Origin: CAIQJJ01 sp964606085
GTDB taxonomy: Bacteria > Chloroflexota > Anaerolineae > Anaerolineales > UBA4823
Assembly: GCA_964606085.1 (NCBI GenBank)
Contig: CAZSFD010000122.1
Span: forward strand, 1-11,400
Length of the DNA stretch: 11,400 nucleotides
Reading direction: 5' to 3'
The translations under genes and the position numbers were made by a program. Positions 1 through 6,095 of the stretch are shown here, piece by piece (position 1 is the first letter of the stretch; each line of letters begins with the position of its first letter). Under the pieces are notes generated by a model. The model saw only the letters and a program-made list of their open reading frames with translations. It was not told the origin of the DNA and did no database searches.

Positions 1-32
1 GGCTGCGTCCTGGTCCCCTAGACGATGGGGGC
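1..32 (-). tRNA. tRNA-Glu, 5' part only (cut by left edge)
   Basis: Read on the minus strand, the sequence begins with a 7-base acceptor strand GCCCCCA, then TC, then a D arm GTCTAGGGGACCAGGAC, then the first bases of an anticodon stem. The TC-GTCTAG...CCAGGAC layout is characteristic of bacterial tRNA-Glu and nearly matches the E. coli one from memory. The anticodon, T arm and 3' end lie outside the window, so the isotype rests on the D arm alone. A well-placed promoter upstream supports a real gene. Confidence 0.85.
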
Positions 33-58
33 AGCACTCCTTAGGACGTTCTGGACGC

Positions 59-94
59 GGGCAGCATTCTACCATTGACCCTCAGGTGGGTCAA
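59..94 (-). promoter_or_regulatory. Sigma70-type promoter of the tRNA gene
   Basis: On the minus strand a -35 TTGACC (89-94) and a -10 TAGAAT (66-71) are separated by exactly 17 bases, which places the transcription start near 59. The bases after the -10 are GC-rich (GCTGCCCGCG), like the discriminators of stable-RNA promoters under stringent control; that last point is inference. About 27 bases of leader precede the tRNA 5' end. Confidence 0.75.
75..94. repeat. 7-bp inverted repeat over the tRNA promoter -35
   Basis: TTGACCC and GGGTCAA flank a 6-base centre (TCAGGT). The right arm contains the minus-strand -35 and the left arm lies in the spacer. It could be an operator, or a hairpin at the 3' end of the upstream minus-strand mRNA. 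It has no following T-run, so it is not a standard intrinsic terminator. Confidence 0.5.
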
Positions 95-135
95 GGAATT
101 TGTAATAATTCTGTAAAGAAAATCATGGCCGCAAG

Positions 136-855
136 CTACTTAACCTGTTTGAAAGAGATATAGACCAGGTTTTTCGTGCAATCGTCAGAAGTAAAAAAGT
201 AAACACGATCTGAGAGTGGTAAACCGGCCTGATCGATCAACTGCACCCACATGGTGCGGTTCGATGCTTCGGGTTTATCGCCGAGTTTGAATTCGTAACC
301 GCCCTCGCCATACTTGCGGGCAATGCCGGTCATCGAAGTCTGTGTATCAATGATTTCTCCGCGCAGAGTCCCGCCCAGTTGCACGAACAAGCCCGTCACC
401 GGGCTGCCGCGTAAATCGGTCACCGCTCCCCCAACGCCCGACCAACTGCATCCCAGCAGGTCAAAATCCTGGATCAATTGAGGCTCGCCCTGGGGAATAT
501 AACTCATACTGCCTTCTGGCAGGGGCGTGGCTGTTACACCGGGGTCATCGGTGGGAAAGGACGTTTGCGTAGGAACAGGGGTGCTTGTTGGTGTGGATAG
601 TTCGGTTGGCCCGGGCGTCCAGGTGGGTGGCAGGAGAATTCGTGATGTAGGCGTTACCGTCGGTAGCAGCGGGGTTGGCGTATCCAGCGTCCCTTCTGGA
701 AGGATACGCGTTCCCTCACCGGGGCTAAGAATGGTCAATGCCGTGTAGCCAAACACACAACAAATACTGATTAAAACCAGAATGGTAGCGATATTCCAAA
801 CCATTTCAGCGACATTGCGGGGCTGGCTGGGTTCTTTGAAATCAAAAGCATCCAT
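136..855 (-). CDS. Membrane-anchored protein with Pro/Thr-rich linker and extracytoplasmic domain
   Basis: This is a 239-residue protein of unknown function. Residues 1-17 are short and cytoplasmic, about 18-44 form one hydrophobic membrane span, and about 57-115 are a low-complexity Pro/Thr/Ser linker. Residues about 120-239 form a compact extracytoplasmic domain with one Cys near each end (C136, C226) that could form a disulfide. The domain contains a GVGGAVTDLRGSPV stretch resembling carboxypeptidase-regulatory-like beta-sandwich repeats. I chose the ATG at 855 because GGAG lies six bases upstream; a TTG at 867 would add four residues. It begins 28 bases after the PpiC lipoprotein gene and is probably co-transcribed with it. 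Such linker-plus-domain proteins are common on the surface of Anaerolineae. No enzymatic motif is visible. Confidence 0.85.
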   Translation of the reverse strand: MDAFDFKEPSQPRNVAEMVWNIATILVLISICCVFGYTALTILSPGEGTRILPEGTLDTPTPLLPTVTPTSRILLPPTWTPGPTELSTPTSTPVPTQTSFPTDDPGVTATPLPEGSMSYIPQGEPQLIQDFDLLGCSWSGVGGAVTDLRGSPVTGLFVQLGGTLRGEIIDTQTSMTGIARKYGEGGYEFKLGDKPEASNRTMWVQLIDQAGLPLSDRVYFFTSDDCTKNLVYISFKQVK

Positions 856-883
856 CTCTGTCTCCAAATTCTGTCTTTCCCGG

Positions 884-1819
884 TCAGGGAAGTCTCAATT
901 CAATGTTGGCCTGAGCGCGCTGTTCGGTTATCCAGCGAGATAAGGCGTGTTCTTGTAAAACCAGGTAAGCGGCTGGTTGCACGGGGCGCTGTGCTTCAAT
1001 CGCAATGACCTGAACAATGTGAAATCCCAGTGGTGAAGAAATAACATCGCTAAACTGATCGGCCTTGAGCGCGAAAGCGGCCTCTTCGACTTCGGGGGTA
1101 GTCAGGTAACCTCGCGGGAACCAGCCCAGGTCGCCGCCGCTGGTTGGGTCATATTGAAAAGCCAGGTCAGCGAAACTCGCCCCGTTTTTCAACTGCAACA
1201 ACACCGCATTGGCCTGATCAAAATTATATAGCAAAATCTGGCGAGCGTGTATTTGCTCGGCTGTGGTCGGCACAGCATTGGCAATTTGGTCACGCATCCA
1301 GGCTGCTGCCATAGAGCGCCGCAGCGTCCAGCGGAAGGCTTCGTCGGTATAGCCATGCGCGTCAATCCATGCGTTAAGCGCTTGTGAACCGCCCAACTGT
1401 GCGCTGATCTGGTCGAGGCGCGCCTGCAACATCGCATCATCCACCTGGTAGCCCAACTGCCAGGCGGCCTGCGCCAACAACGCCTGGCTGATCAATTCAT
1501 CCAGCACCTTTTGTTGACTTGTGGCAGCGTCTTCGATGCTATCTGGAGGTAAAGAAGCCCGATAGAGGGTCAGTTCGGCTTCGTATTCTCCCTGGGTGAC
1601 CGGCCACTGGTTAACGATGGCCGCCAAGGGTACAGAAGGCAGCGTCGGATAGGGTGTCGCCGTTGGCGCAATTTCTGTGTTTATAGGGATGGACGTGACA
1701 GCCAATGAAGCCAGCGGAGTCGCCGGGGGCAGCAAAGTCTCTTTTGCCTTGCACCCTGCCAGTCCCCATCCGGCGAGCAGCAGGATGCTGAACCAATAGA
1801 AGAAAACATTACTGGTCAT
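884..1819 (-). CDS. PpiC/SurA-like peptidyl-prolyl cis-trans isomerase lipoprotein
   Basis: This 311-residue exported foldase probably helps proteins fold outside the cytoplasmic membrane. Residues 1-23 are a lipoprotein signal peptide ending in the lipobox LAGC, with C23 as the lipidated residue. A Pro/Thr-rich spacer follows to about 65, then a helical SurA_N-like chaperone part at about 66-180, then a parvulin (PpiC) domain at about 186-275. The PpiC domain shows the family signatures HARQILL, GASFADLA, GGDLGWF and SPLGFHIVQV. A longer reading starting at 1972 would hide the signal peptide behind 51 unlikely residues. ATG 1819 has AGG six bases upstream (AGGATGAAAATG), and ATG 1825 is the alternative. 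It heads a two-gene minus-strand operon with the membrane-anchored protein at 136-855. It resembles PrsA-type lipoproteins of Gram-positive bacteria in layout. Confidence 0.93.
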   Translation of the reverse strand: MTSNVFFYWFSILLLAGWGLAGCKAKETLLPPATPLASLAVTSIPINTEIAPTATPYPTLPSVPLAAIVNQWPVTQGEYEAELTLYRASLPPDSIEDAATSQQKVLDELISQALLAQAAWQLGYQVDDAMLQARLDQISAQLGGSQALNAWIDAHGYTDEAFRWTLRRSMAAAWMRDQIANAVPTTAEQIHARQILLYNFDQANAVLLQLKNGASFADLAFQYDPTSGGDLGWFPRGYLTTPEVEEAAFALKADQFSDVISSPLGFHIVQVIAIEAQRPVQPAAYLVLQEHALSRWITEQRAQANIELRLP

Positions 1820-1835
1820 TTTCATCCTGCCGATT

Positions 1836-1849
1836 ATACTCGCGAGTAT
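1836..1849. promoter_or_regulatory. Perfect 14-bp palindrome between divergent genes (candidate operator)
   Basis: ATACTCGCGAGTAT is fully self-complementary. It overlaps a minus-strand TATAAT (1833-1838) that sits just upstream of the PpiC lipoprotein gene, so a protein bound here would be placed to control that promoter. The -35 for this -10 is poor. The palindrome is direct observation; the operator role is inference. Confidence 0.45.
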
Positions 1850-1881
1850 TCTGGCAACGCGTACAAGCAGAGTAAAAGCGG

Positions 1882-1924
1882 TATAATCAAATTCATCAAA
1901 AGGGTCATCGTACAACAAGGAGGT
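1882..1924 (+). promoter_or_regulatory. -10 box and strong ribosome binding site of the zinc-motif gene
   Basis: A consensus TATAAT lies at 1882-1887, without a convincing -35 at the usual distance (GCGTAC at 17 bases). A full AAGGAGGT Shine-Dalgarno lies at 1917-1924, six bases before the ATG at 1931. This fixes the start of the downstream gene. Confidence 0.5.
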
Positions 1925-1930
1925 GTTCTC

Positions 1931-2185
1931 ATGGTGATGCCAGTCATTCAATATGCCCCCGAAACCTGCCAATGGTGTGAAGGCGCAGGGAAATATGGCA
2001 ATTTCGGCGATTTATGCCTGGTATGTGGCGGGCAGGGCAGCCTGTTGGTAGCACAGCCGGCCCGTAAATGTCCCCACTGTGATGGCACGGGCGTGCAAAA
2101 ATCAGGTGAATTTGAAGATCGCTGCAAAATCTGCAACGGTTCGGGCTGGTCGCACGTGCTGAAGACGGGGGCAAGCAACCGCTAG
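1931..2185 (+). CDS. Small stand-alone DnaJ-type zinc-finger protein
   Basis: This 84-residue protein is almost only a DnaJ cysteine-rich domain. It has four CxxCxGxG motifs, at C13-G20, C29-G36, C47-G54 and C65-G72. In DnaJ these bind two zinc ions, pairing motif 1 with 4 and motif 2 with 3. No J domain with an HPD motif and no C-terminal substrate-binding domain are present, so it is not a DnaJ co-chaperone. Proteins of this sort bind zinc and may act in protein folding or as redox or assembly factors; the role here is unknown. The start is supported by the AAGGAGGT site six bases upstream. It is transcribed away from the PpiC lipoprotein gene, a context that loosely fits protein quality control. 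Confidence 0.88.
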   Translation: MVMPVIQYAPETCQWCEGAGKYGNFGDLCLVCGGQGSLLVAQPARKCPHCDGTGVQKSGEFEDRCKICNGSGWSHVLKTGASNR

Positions 2186-2189
2186 ATAT

Positions 2190-2229
2190 GCGAATCAGCG
2201 AATCAGCAAATCGGCAAATCAGCGAATCA
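2190..2229. repeat. Five tandem copies of an 8-bp unit (GCGAATCA-like)
   Basis: The units are GCGAATCA, GCGAATCA, GCAAATCG, GCAAATCA and GCGAATCA, head to tail. They fill the gap between two convergent genes. The last unit supplies the stop codon (TGA on the minus strand) of the RNA methyltransferase gene. Just beyond, 2238-2252 carries related units in the opposite orientation (TGACTCGC), so the RNA could fold AGCGAATCA against TGACTCGCT with one mismatch. There is no T-run for a normal terminator. Confidence 0.85.
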
Positions 2230-3042
2230 GTTATCTATTGACTCGCTGACTCGTTTCTCCCACATCTGATACAACATCACCCCCGTTGCTATGGCCAAAT
2301 TGAGCGAGGTGGCGTGGCCGAGCATGGGCAGGCGGATCAACTGTTGGCAGGCGGCGCTCTGTTCGGCAGTCAGCCCTTCGCGCTCACTTCCCATCAGCAG
2401 GATCATCGGCGGGGTATACCTGGCAATCTGCTCGTAGGGTGTGCTGCCGTGCGCCGATGTGCCATACAGCGTGTAGGCGTGGCGTACCGCCCAAAGGCGA
2501 AACTCGTTAAAACTGGCTGTCACCACCGGATGCCAGAAGATCGTCCCCATGCTGGCGCGCACGGCGGAGGGGTGGTAGGGATCGGTGGCCTGGTCGAGAA
2601 GGATCAAACCGGAAGCACCGACCGCATCAATTGTGCGCAAAATAGCGCCGATATTGCCGGGGTCTTGCGGGGAGACGAGGGCGACCAGCCAGGGATAGGT
2701 GGCAGGTTGAAGGTTTGAAAGTTGAAGGTTGGGTTGGGGGAGAACGGCGAGGATGCCCTGGGGGTTGTCTTTATCGGCCAGGGACGCAAAGGTATTGGCA
2801 TCCACAGCGTAAATCGGCACGCCTCGGGCTTCAAGTTGGTGGATCAGCCCCAGGGCGTAGTCGCTTTTGAGCAATTCGGGGGCATAGCACAGGTAGGCAA
2901 ACTGTGCCCCGGCTTCGGCGGCCTCGCCCACGTGGCGGATGCCTTCAACAACAAATAGACCGCTTTCCTGGCGGGCCTTGTGCTGGCGCAGGGCGCGTAT
3001 TTGCTTGATTTTGGGGTTATTGGGGCTGGTCAGCGTGTTCAT
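2227..3042 (-). CDS. TrmH/SpoU-family RNA 2'-O-ribose methyltransferase
   Basis: This 271-residue enzyme transfers a methyl group from S-adenosylmethionine to a ribose 2'-OH in rRNA or tRNA. Residues 1-100 form the SpoU substrate-binding domain (SPNNPKIKQIRAL, then GLFVVEGIRHV). Residues about 117-262 form the SPOUT knot domain with motif 1 (DPGNIGAILRT, 127-137), motif 2 (MGSEREGL, 217-224) and motif 3 (LPMLGHATSLNLA, 238-250). The closest known group is 23S rRNA guanosine-2'-O methyltransferases; the exact target nucleotide cannot be told. The ATG lies inside the end of the kinase gene (26-base overlap) with no good Shine-Dalgarno, which suggests translational coupling. The linker between the domains (104-114) and the last eight residues are encoded by, or adjoin, low-complexity repeats. 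Confidence 0.95.
   Translation of the reverse strand: MNTLTSPNNPKIKQIRALRQHKARQESGLFVVEGIRHVGEAAEAGAQFAYLCYAPELLKSDYALGLIHQLEARGVPIYAVDANTFASLADKDNPQGILAVLPQPNLQLSNLQPATYPWLVALVSPQDPGNIGAILRTIDAVGASGLILLDQATDPYHPSAVRASMGTIFWHPVVTASFNEFRLWAVRHAYTLYGTSAHGSTPYEQIARYTPPMILLMGSEREGLTAEQSAACQQLIRLPMLGHATSLNLAIATGVMLYQMWEKRVSESIDN
2703..2733 (-). repeat. CAACCTTCAACTTTCAA-type repeat inside a coding region
   Basis: The minus strand reads as imperfect units of AACCTTCAA / CTTTCAA / ACCTTCAA, encoding PNLQLSNLQPA at residues 104-114 of the RNA methyltransferase. The same word type occurs in the gap before the HMG-CoA reductase gene (4345-4418). Here it is in frame and falls exactly at the inter-domain linker, where it can be tolerated. 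Confidence 0.65.
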
Positions 3043-4249
3043 GCTGATTGGTGGGAACCCAGGCTAACACGCTGGTTCCCATGCCCGGCTCGGACGTGAT
3101 TTCGACATCGCCCCCTACTTTGTGAGCACGTGTGTGGATATTCGACAGGCCATGCCCAATCGTCACACTCATCTTGCGTAAGTCAAAACCTTGACCATTA
3201 TCAGCAACTTCCACCAGCACGCGGCCGGGGGCCGTCCATACCTGGACGGTGGTTTGCAGGGCGCGGGCATGTTTAGCTGTGTTCGCCAGGGCTTCCTGGG
3301 TGATGTGGAAGAGGGCGGTGGCGTTTTCCACCGATAGGCCGTTCAACCCGTTATCAGGACCGGCCAGTGATACGTTTTGTAAACCATTGACGCGAAATTC
3401 CTCGATCAACCGCCGCAAACTGTCCATCAGGTTTTCGCCGCGGAACTGACGCGGGCGCAAATCTAAAATATAGGTGCGCAAATCGCGGATAACGCTGTTC
3501 AGACCCTCGATGGCCTGGTCAATTTTGGCGCGTGCCTGTTCAGGTTCGTCGGTGATGGCCCCGCGGGCGAAATCGAGCCCCAGGCCAACGGCATAAATGG
3601 ATTGGATAATGCCATCGTGTAAGTCCATGCCGATGCGCTCGCGCTCTTCCAGCACAGCCAGGCGGCGCGACTGCTGGTCGAGACGCACGTTTTCGACGGC
3701 GATGCCCGCCCAACTCCCGACGGCCATCAACACTTGAATTTCGCGCTCTTCCAGGCGGCGCTTTTGGCGTGTGGCGACGCTCATCACGCCCACCACCTTG
3801 CCAGGGGCCGTCAGCGGCACACACGCCATGCAGCGAAATCCCGCGGCCACTACCGCCGGGCGCAGAAATCGCGTATCGCCATTGAGCGCCTCGCTGATCA
3901 CCGGCTTGACGTCGTTCGCCGCCAGGCCGATCAATCCTTCGCCAAAGGCAAAATGTTCGCGCGTCCAAAAGGCTTCGGCGGCATCGCCCACGTGCAAGGC
4001 CAATTTCATCGTGTGGGTATCTTCATCCGTCAGAAAAATTTCCCCCGCTTCCACCTGCAAATACTCGACCACCCGGTTCAGGGTCATGTGCAAAATATCG
4101 GCCACATCTTGCGAGCAGGCCAGGGCCGCGGCCAAATCGTTGACCAGGGCCAGGTCTTCGTTTCGCTGCCGTAGCTCCTCCAGCATGGCATCTACCGACA
4201 AAGCACCGCCAAATTTTTCTTCTAATTGTCTGCGCGTCTCAAGAACCAT
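3017..4249 (-). CDS. GAF-domain sensor histidine kinase (NarL/DesK-type, HisKA_3)
   Basis: This 410-residue cytoplasmic kinase has no membrane segment. Residues about 10-45 are a helical N-terminus, about 46-187 a GAF sensor domain, about 200-265 a HisKA_3 dimerisation domain with the phospho-acceptor in ERERIGMDLHDG (H211), and about 312-400 an HATPase_c domain. In the ATPase domain the N box is EALANTAKHA, G1 is DNGQGFD and G2 is GHGLSNI. Kinases of this class usually phosphorylate a LuxR/NarL-type regulator, but none is encoded in the window. The ATG at 4249 is chosen because GGTGAG lies just upstream. A TTG at 4294 would lie in the -35 of the promoter. The GAF ligand is unknown. It is co-transcribed with the RNA methyltransferase, which overlaps its 3' end; no functional link is known. 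Confidence 0.95.
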   Translation of the reverse strand: MVLETRRQLEEKFGGALSVDAMLEELRQRNEDLALVNDLAAALACSQDVADILHMTLNRVVEYLQVEAGEIFLTDEDTHTMKLALHVGDAAEAFWTREHFAFGEGLIGLAANDVKPVISEALNGDTRFLRPAVVAAGFRCMACVPLTAPGKVVGVMSVATRQKRRLEEREIQVLMAVGSWAGIAVENVRLDQQSRRLAVLEERERIGMDLHDGIIQSIYAVGLGLDFARGAITDEPEQARAKIDQAIEGLNSVIRDLRTYILDLRPRQFRGENLMDSLRRLIEEFRVNGLQNVSLAGPDNGLNGLSVENATALFHITQEALANTAKHARALQTTVQVWTAPGRVLVEVADNGQGFDLRKMSVTIGHGLSNIHTRAHKVGGDVEITSEPGMGTSVLAWVPTNQHEHADQPQ

Positions 4250-4265
4250 TTTTCTCACCGGCTGA

Positions 4266-4294
4266 ATTGTACCGAAAATGTACGATTTGGGCAA
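4266..4294 (-). promoter_or_regulatory. Promoter of the histidine kinase operon
   Basis: On the minus strand a -35 TTGCCC (4289-4294) and a -10 TACAAT (4266-4271) are 17 bases apart. Transcription would start near 4259 and give a leader of about ten bases holding the GGTGAG ribosome site. This agrees with the ATG at 4249 as the start. Confidence 0.6.
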
Positions 4295-4328
4295 TCAAGC
4301 AAAATTGATAGCTTTTGCCAGCGGCGCA

Positions 4329-4337
4329 TGATATAAA
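4329..4337 (+). promoter_or_regulatory. Possible extended -10 promoter of the HMG-CoA reductase gene
   Basis: TGATATAAA fits an extended -10 (TGn plus TATAAA). The -35 is poor: TTGATA at 4305 is 21 bases away. If used, it gives a 5' leader of about 115 bases made almost wholly of low-complexity repeats. Confidence 0.35.
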
Positions 4338-4344
4338 GTTGCCA

Positions 4345-4456
4345 GTTGAAGGTTAGAAGGTTGGCAAGTTGAAAGTTAAATCGTGACCTTCGATCTTCGA
4401 CCTGCAACCTGCAACCTTTACCCCAATCAGCATTCAGCAATCTACAATCAGAAATC
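4345..4456. repeat. Three blocks of low-complexity repeats upstream of HMG-CoA reductase
   Basis: Block 1 (4345-4377) is built of GTTGAAGG / GTTAGAAGG / GTTGAAAGTT. Block 2 (4385-4418) is the opposite-strand style CTTCGATCTTCGACCTGCAACCTGCAACC. Block 3 (4425-4456) is AATCAGCATTCAGCAATC-like. The last block ends two bases before the ATG, so the gene has no recognisable Shine-Dalgarno. Blocks 1 and 2 could pair imperfectly (AAGGTTGGCAAG with CTGCAACCTT). No gene is seen between 4295 and 4458. Confidence 0.75.
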
Positions 4457-4458
4457 GT

Positions 4459-5739
4459 ATGACCTCCCGCATCCCTGGCTTTTACAACCTTTCCCTTGAA
4501 GAACGCCGCGCGGCGTTGGCGGCGACGGGCCTGTTGGCTCCCGAAGAACTGGCTGCCCTGACGGGCGAAAATGGTCTGGCTCCGGCGCAAGCCGACAAAA
4601 TGATCGAGAACGTTGTGGGCTTGTTCGGCCTGCCCATTGGCATCGCGCTCAATTTCGTTGTCAACGGGCGCGAGGTGCTGGTGCCGATGGCGGTGGAAGA
4701 ACCATCCGTGGTGGCGGGAGCCTCGTTCATGGCACGCCTGGCCCGGCCCGGCGGTGGATTCAGCGCCCACGTCAGCGCTCCTGAAATGATCGGCCAGATG
4801 CAACTGCTCGATACCCCCGAACCCCACAGCGCCCGCCTGGCAATTCTCGAAAAGAAGGCCGAACTGCTGGCCGAAGCCGCCGAAATTGACCCCGTGTTGA
4901 AGAAACTCGGCGGCGGCCCGCGTGACCTGGAAGTGCGCCTGATGGATGACTCGCCCATCGGTCCCTTCCTGGTCGTCCACCTGATTTATGACGTGCGCGA
5001 CGCCATGGGGGCCAACGCCGTCAACACCGCCTGTGAACGCCTGGCTCCCCGCATCGAGGGTTTGACCGGCGGCCGCGTCCACCTGCGTATCCTCTCCAAC
5101 CTGGCCGACCGGCGCGTGGCCCGCGCTCGCTGCACCATCGCTCTCGATGACCTGGCTTTCGATCAGTACAGTGGCGAGCAGGTGCGCGACGGTGTGATTG
5201 CCGCCTACGCCTTCGCCGCCGCCGACCCCTACCGAGCCGCCACGCACAACAAGGGCATCATGAACGGCATTGACCCGATCGTCATCGCCACCGGCAACGA
5301 CTGGCGCGCCGTCGAAGCCGGGGCGCACGCCTACGCCGCCCGCAGCGGACGCTACACTTCACTCACCACCTGGGGCAAAGATGCCGCCGGCAATCTGGTC
5401 GGCACGATTGAGCTGCCGATGGCGGTGGGCATCGTGGGCGGGGCCACCAAAGTGCACCCGGCCGCCCGCGCCGCCCTAAAATTGATGGGCGTGACCAGTG
5501 CTTCCGATCTGGCTGAAATCATCGCTTCGGTGGGCCTGGCGCAAAACCTGGCTGCCTTGCGCGCCCTTGCCACCGAAGGCATCCAGCGCGGCCACATGAG
5601 CCTGCACGCTCGCCAGGTGGCTGCTGCCGCCGGCGCTGTGTGCGATGAGATCGAACGCCTGGCCGCACAACTGGTGGCCGAGAAGGTGGTGCGCGTGGAT
5701 CGGGCAGAAGAGATTTTGCGAGGCTGGCGTACAGCGTGA
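4459..5739 (+). CDS. mvaA: Hydroxymethylglutaryl-CoA reductase, class II
   Basis: This 426-residue enzyme interconverts HMG-CoA and mevalonate using NAD(P)H, the committed step of the mevalonate route to isoprenoids. Length and sequence match the Pseudomonas mevalonii-type class II enzymes, starting with the typical SRIPGFYNLSLEER. Catalytic residues are visible: Glu in VEEPSVV (E80/E81), K265 in HNKGIMNG, D281 in TGNDWRA and H379 in QRGHMSLHAR. DAMGAN (181-186) is the conserved nucleotide/substrate-site motif. In P. mevalonii the enzyme runs in the degradative direction, but beside an HMG-CoA synthase a biosynthetic role is more likely. NADH versus NADPH preference cannot be read with confidence. 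The start is fixed by homology, although repeats run up to two bases before the ATG and no Shine-Dalgarno is present. Confidence 0.97.
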   Translation: MTSRIPGFYNLSLEERRAALAATGLLAPEELAALTGENGLAPAQADKMIENVVGLFGLPIGIALNFVVNGREVLVPMAVEEPSVVAGASFMARLARPGGGFSAHVSAPEMIGQMQLLDTPEPHSARLAILEKKAELLAEAAEIDPVLKKLGGGPRDLEVRLMDDSPIGPFLVVHLIYDVRDAMGANAVNTACERLAPRIEGLTGGRVHLRILSNLADRRVARARCTIALDDLAFDQYSGEQVRDGVIAAYAFAAADPYRAATHNKGIMNGIDPIVIATGNDWRAVEAGAHAYAARSGRYTSLTTWGKDAAGNLVGTIELPMAVGIVGGATKVHPAARAALKLMGVTSASDLAEIIASVGLAQNLAALRALATEGIQRGHMSLHARQVAAAAGAVCDEIERLAAQLVAEKVVRVDRAEEILRGWRTA

Positions 5740-5779
5740 TCCGTAATTCGTTTTTGAGTAACGAAATATATACAAAACA

Positions 5780-5808
5780 TTGACAAAAGTTATTTATTCG
5801 GCTAAAAT
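5780..5808 (+). promoter_or_regulatory. Strong sigma70-type promoter inside the mevalonate cluster
   Basis: A perfect -35 TTGACA (5780-5785) and a -10 TAAAAT (5803-5808) lie 17 bases apart in AT-rich DNA. The start of transcription falls near 5815, only about four bases before the ATG at 5819, so the message would be leaderless or nearly so. It may also drive HMG-CoA synthase and the genes after it. Confidence 0.75.
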
Positions 5809-5818
5809 TTAACTTAAG

Positions 5819-6070
5819 ATGTCCGCCAGTACCCCACTTTCCCCAGAAGAAATTTCTGACATTGTTGATGGCATTGCGCCAATAGATTGGGCACAAATGC
5901 AATTGCTGGCTCAATTGCCGCCTGAAAAACGATTGATCCCTGGGCTGAACGCGCAAGCGTTTGCAATGGCCGCCTTGCGGGGAACATTTCGGAAGAAATA
6001 TCCGCAATGTTCTATATCTGAAATCAACATGAAAGTTCTGGTTTATTTGACCCCGGTACGAATGAAATAA
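5819..6070 (+). CDS. Small protein of unknown function
   Basis: This 83-residue protein has no signal peptide or membrane span. It has an acidic helical N-terminus (SPEEISDIVDGI), a middle rich in A, L and Q, and a basic stretch ALRGTFRKKYP followed by ISEINMKVL. This layout (helix, then R-R-x-P-x-x-S-E-x-E/I-N) recalls the first small gene of putative toxin-antitoxin-like pairs, but I cannot name a family. It is AT-richer than its neighbours, has its own strong promoter and nearly no leader, and interrupts an otherwise metabolic cluster. These signs suggest a separate origin by insertion. No intact partner gene follows. Confidence 0.65.
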   Translation: MSASTPLSPEEISDIVDGIAPIDWAQMQLLAQLPPEKRLIPGLNAQAFAMAALRGTFRKKYPQCSISEINMKVLVYLTPVRMK

Positions 6071-6095
6071 CAATAATGGCTATTTCTTTTTGATT

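Noticed and set aside
75..94. Intrinsic terminator of the membrane-protein gene
   Set aside because: The stem is only 7 bp and is not followed by a T-run on the minus strand.
2190..2252. CRISPR-like array
   Set aside because: The units are 8 bp with no spacers and there are no cas genes; this is a simple tandem repeat.
4255..5328. Long open frame of 357 codons on the minus strand opposite HMG-CoA reductase
   Set aside because: It lies antisense to a certain enzyme gene and reads through the repeat block; its translation is G/V/H-rich with no recognisable motif.
5747..5765. Terminator after HMG-CoA reductase (TTCGTT / AACGAA)
   Set aside because: The stem is 6 bp, AT-rich and lacks a T-run after it; too weak to support.
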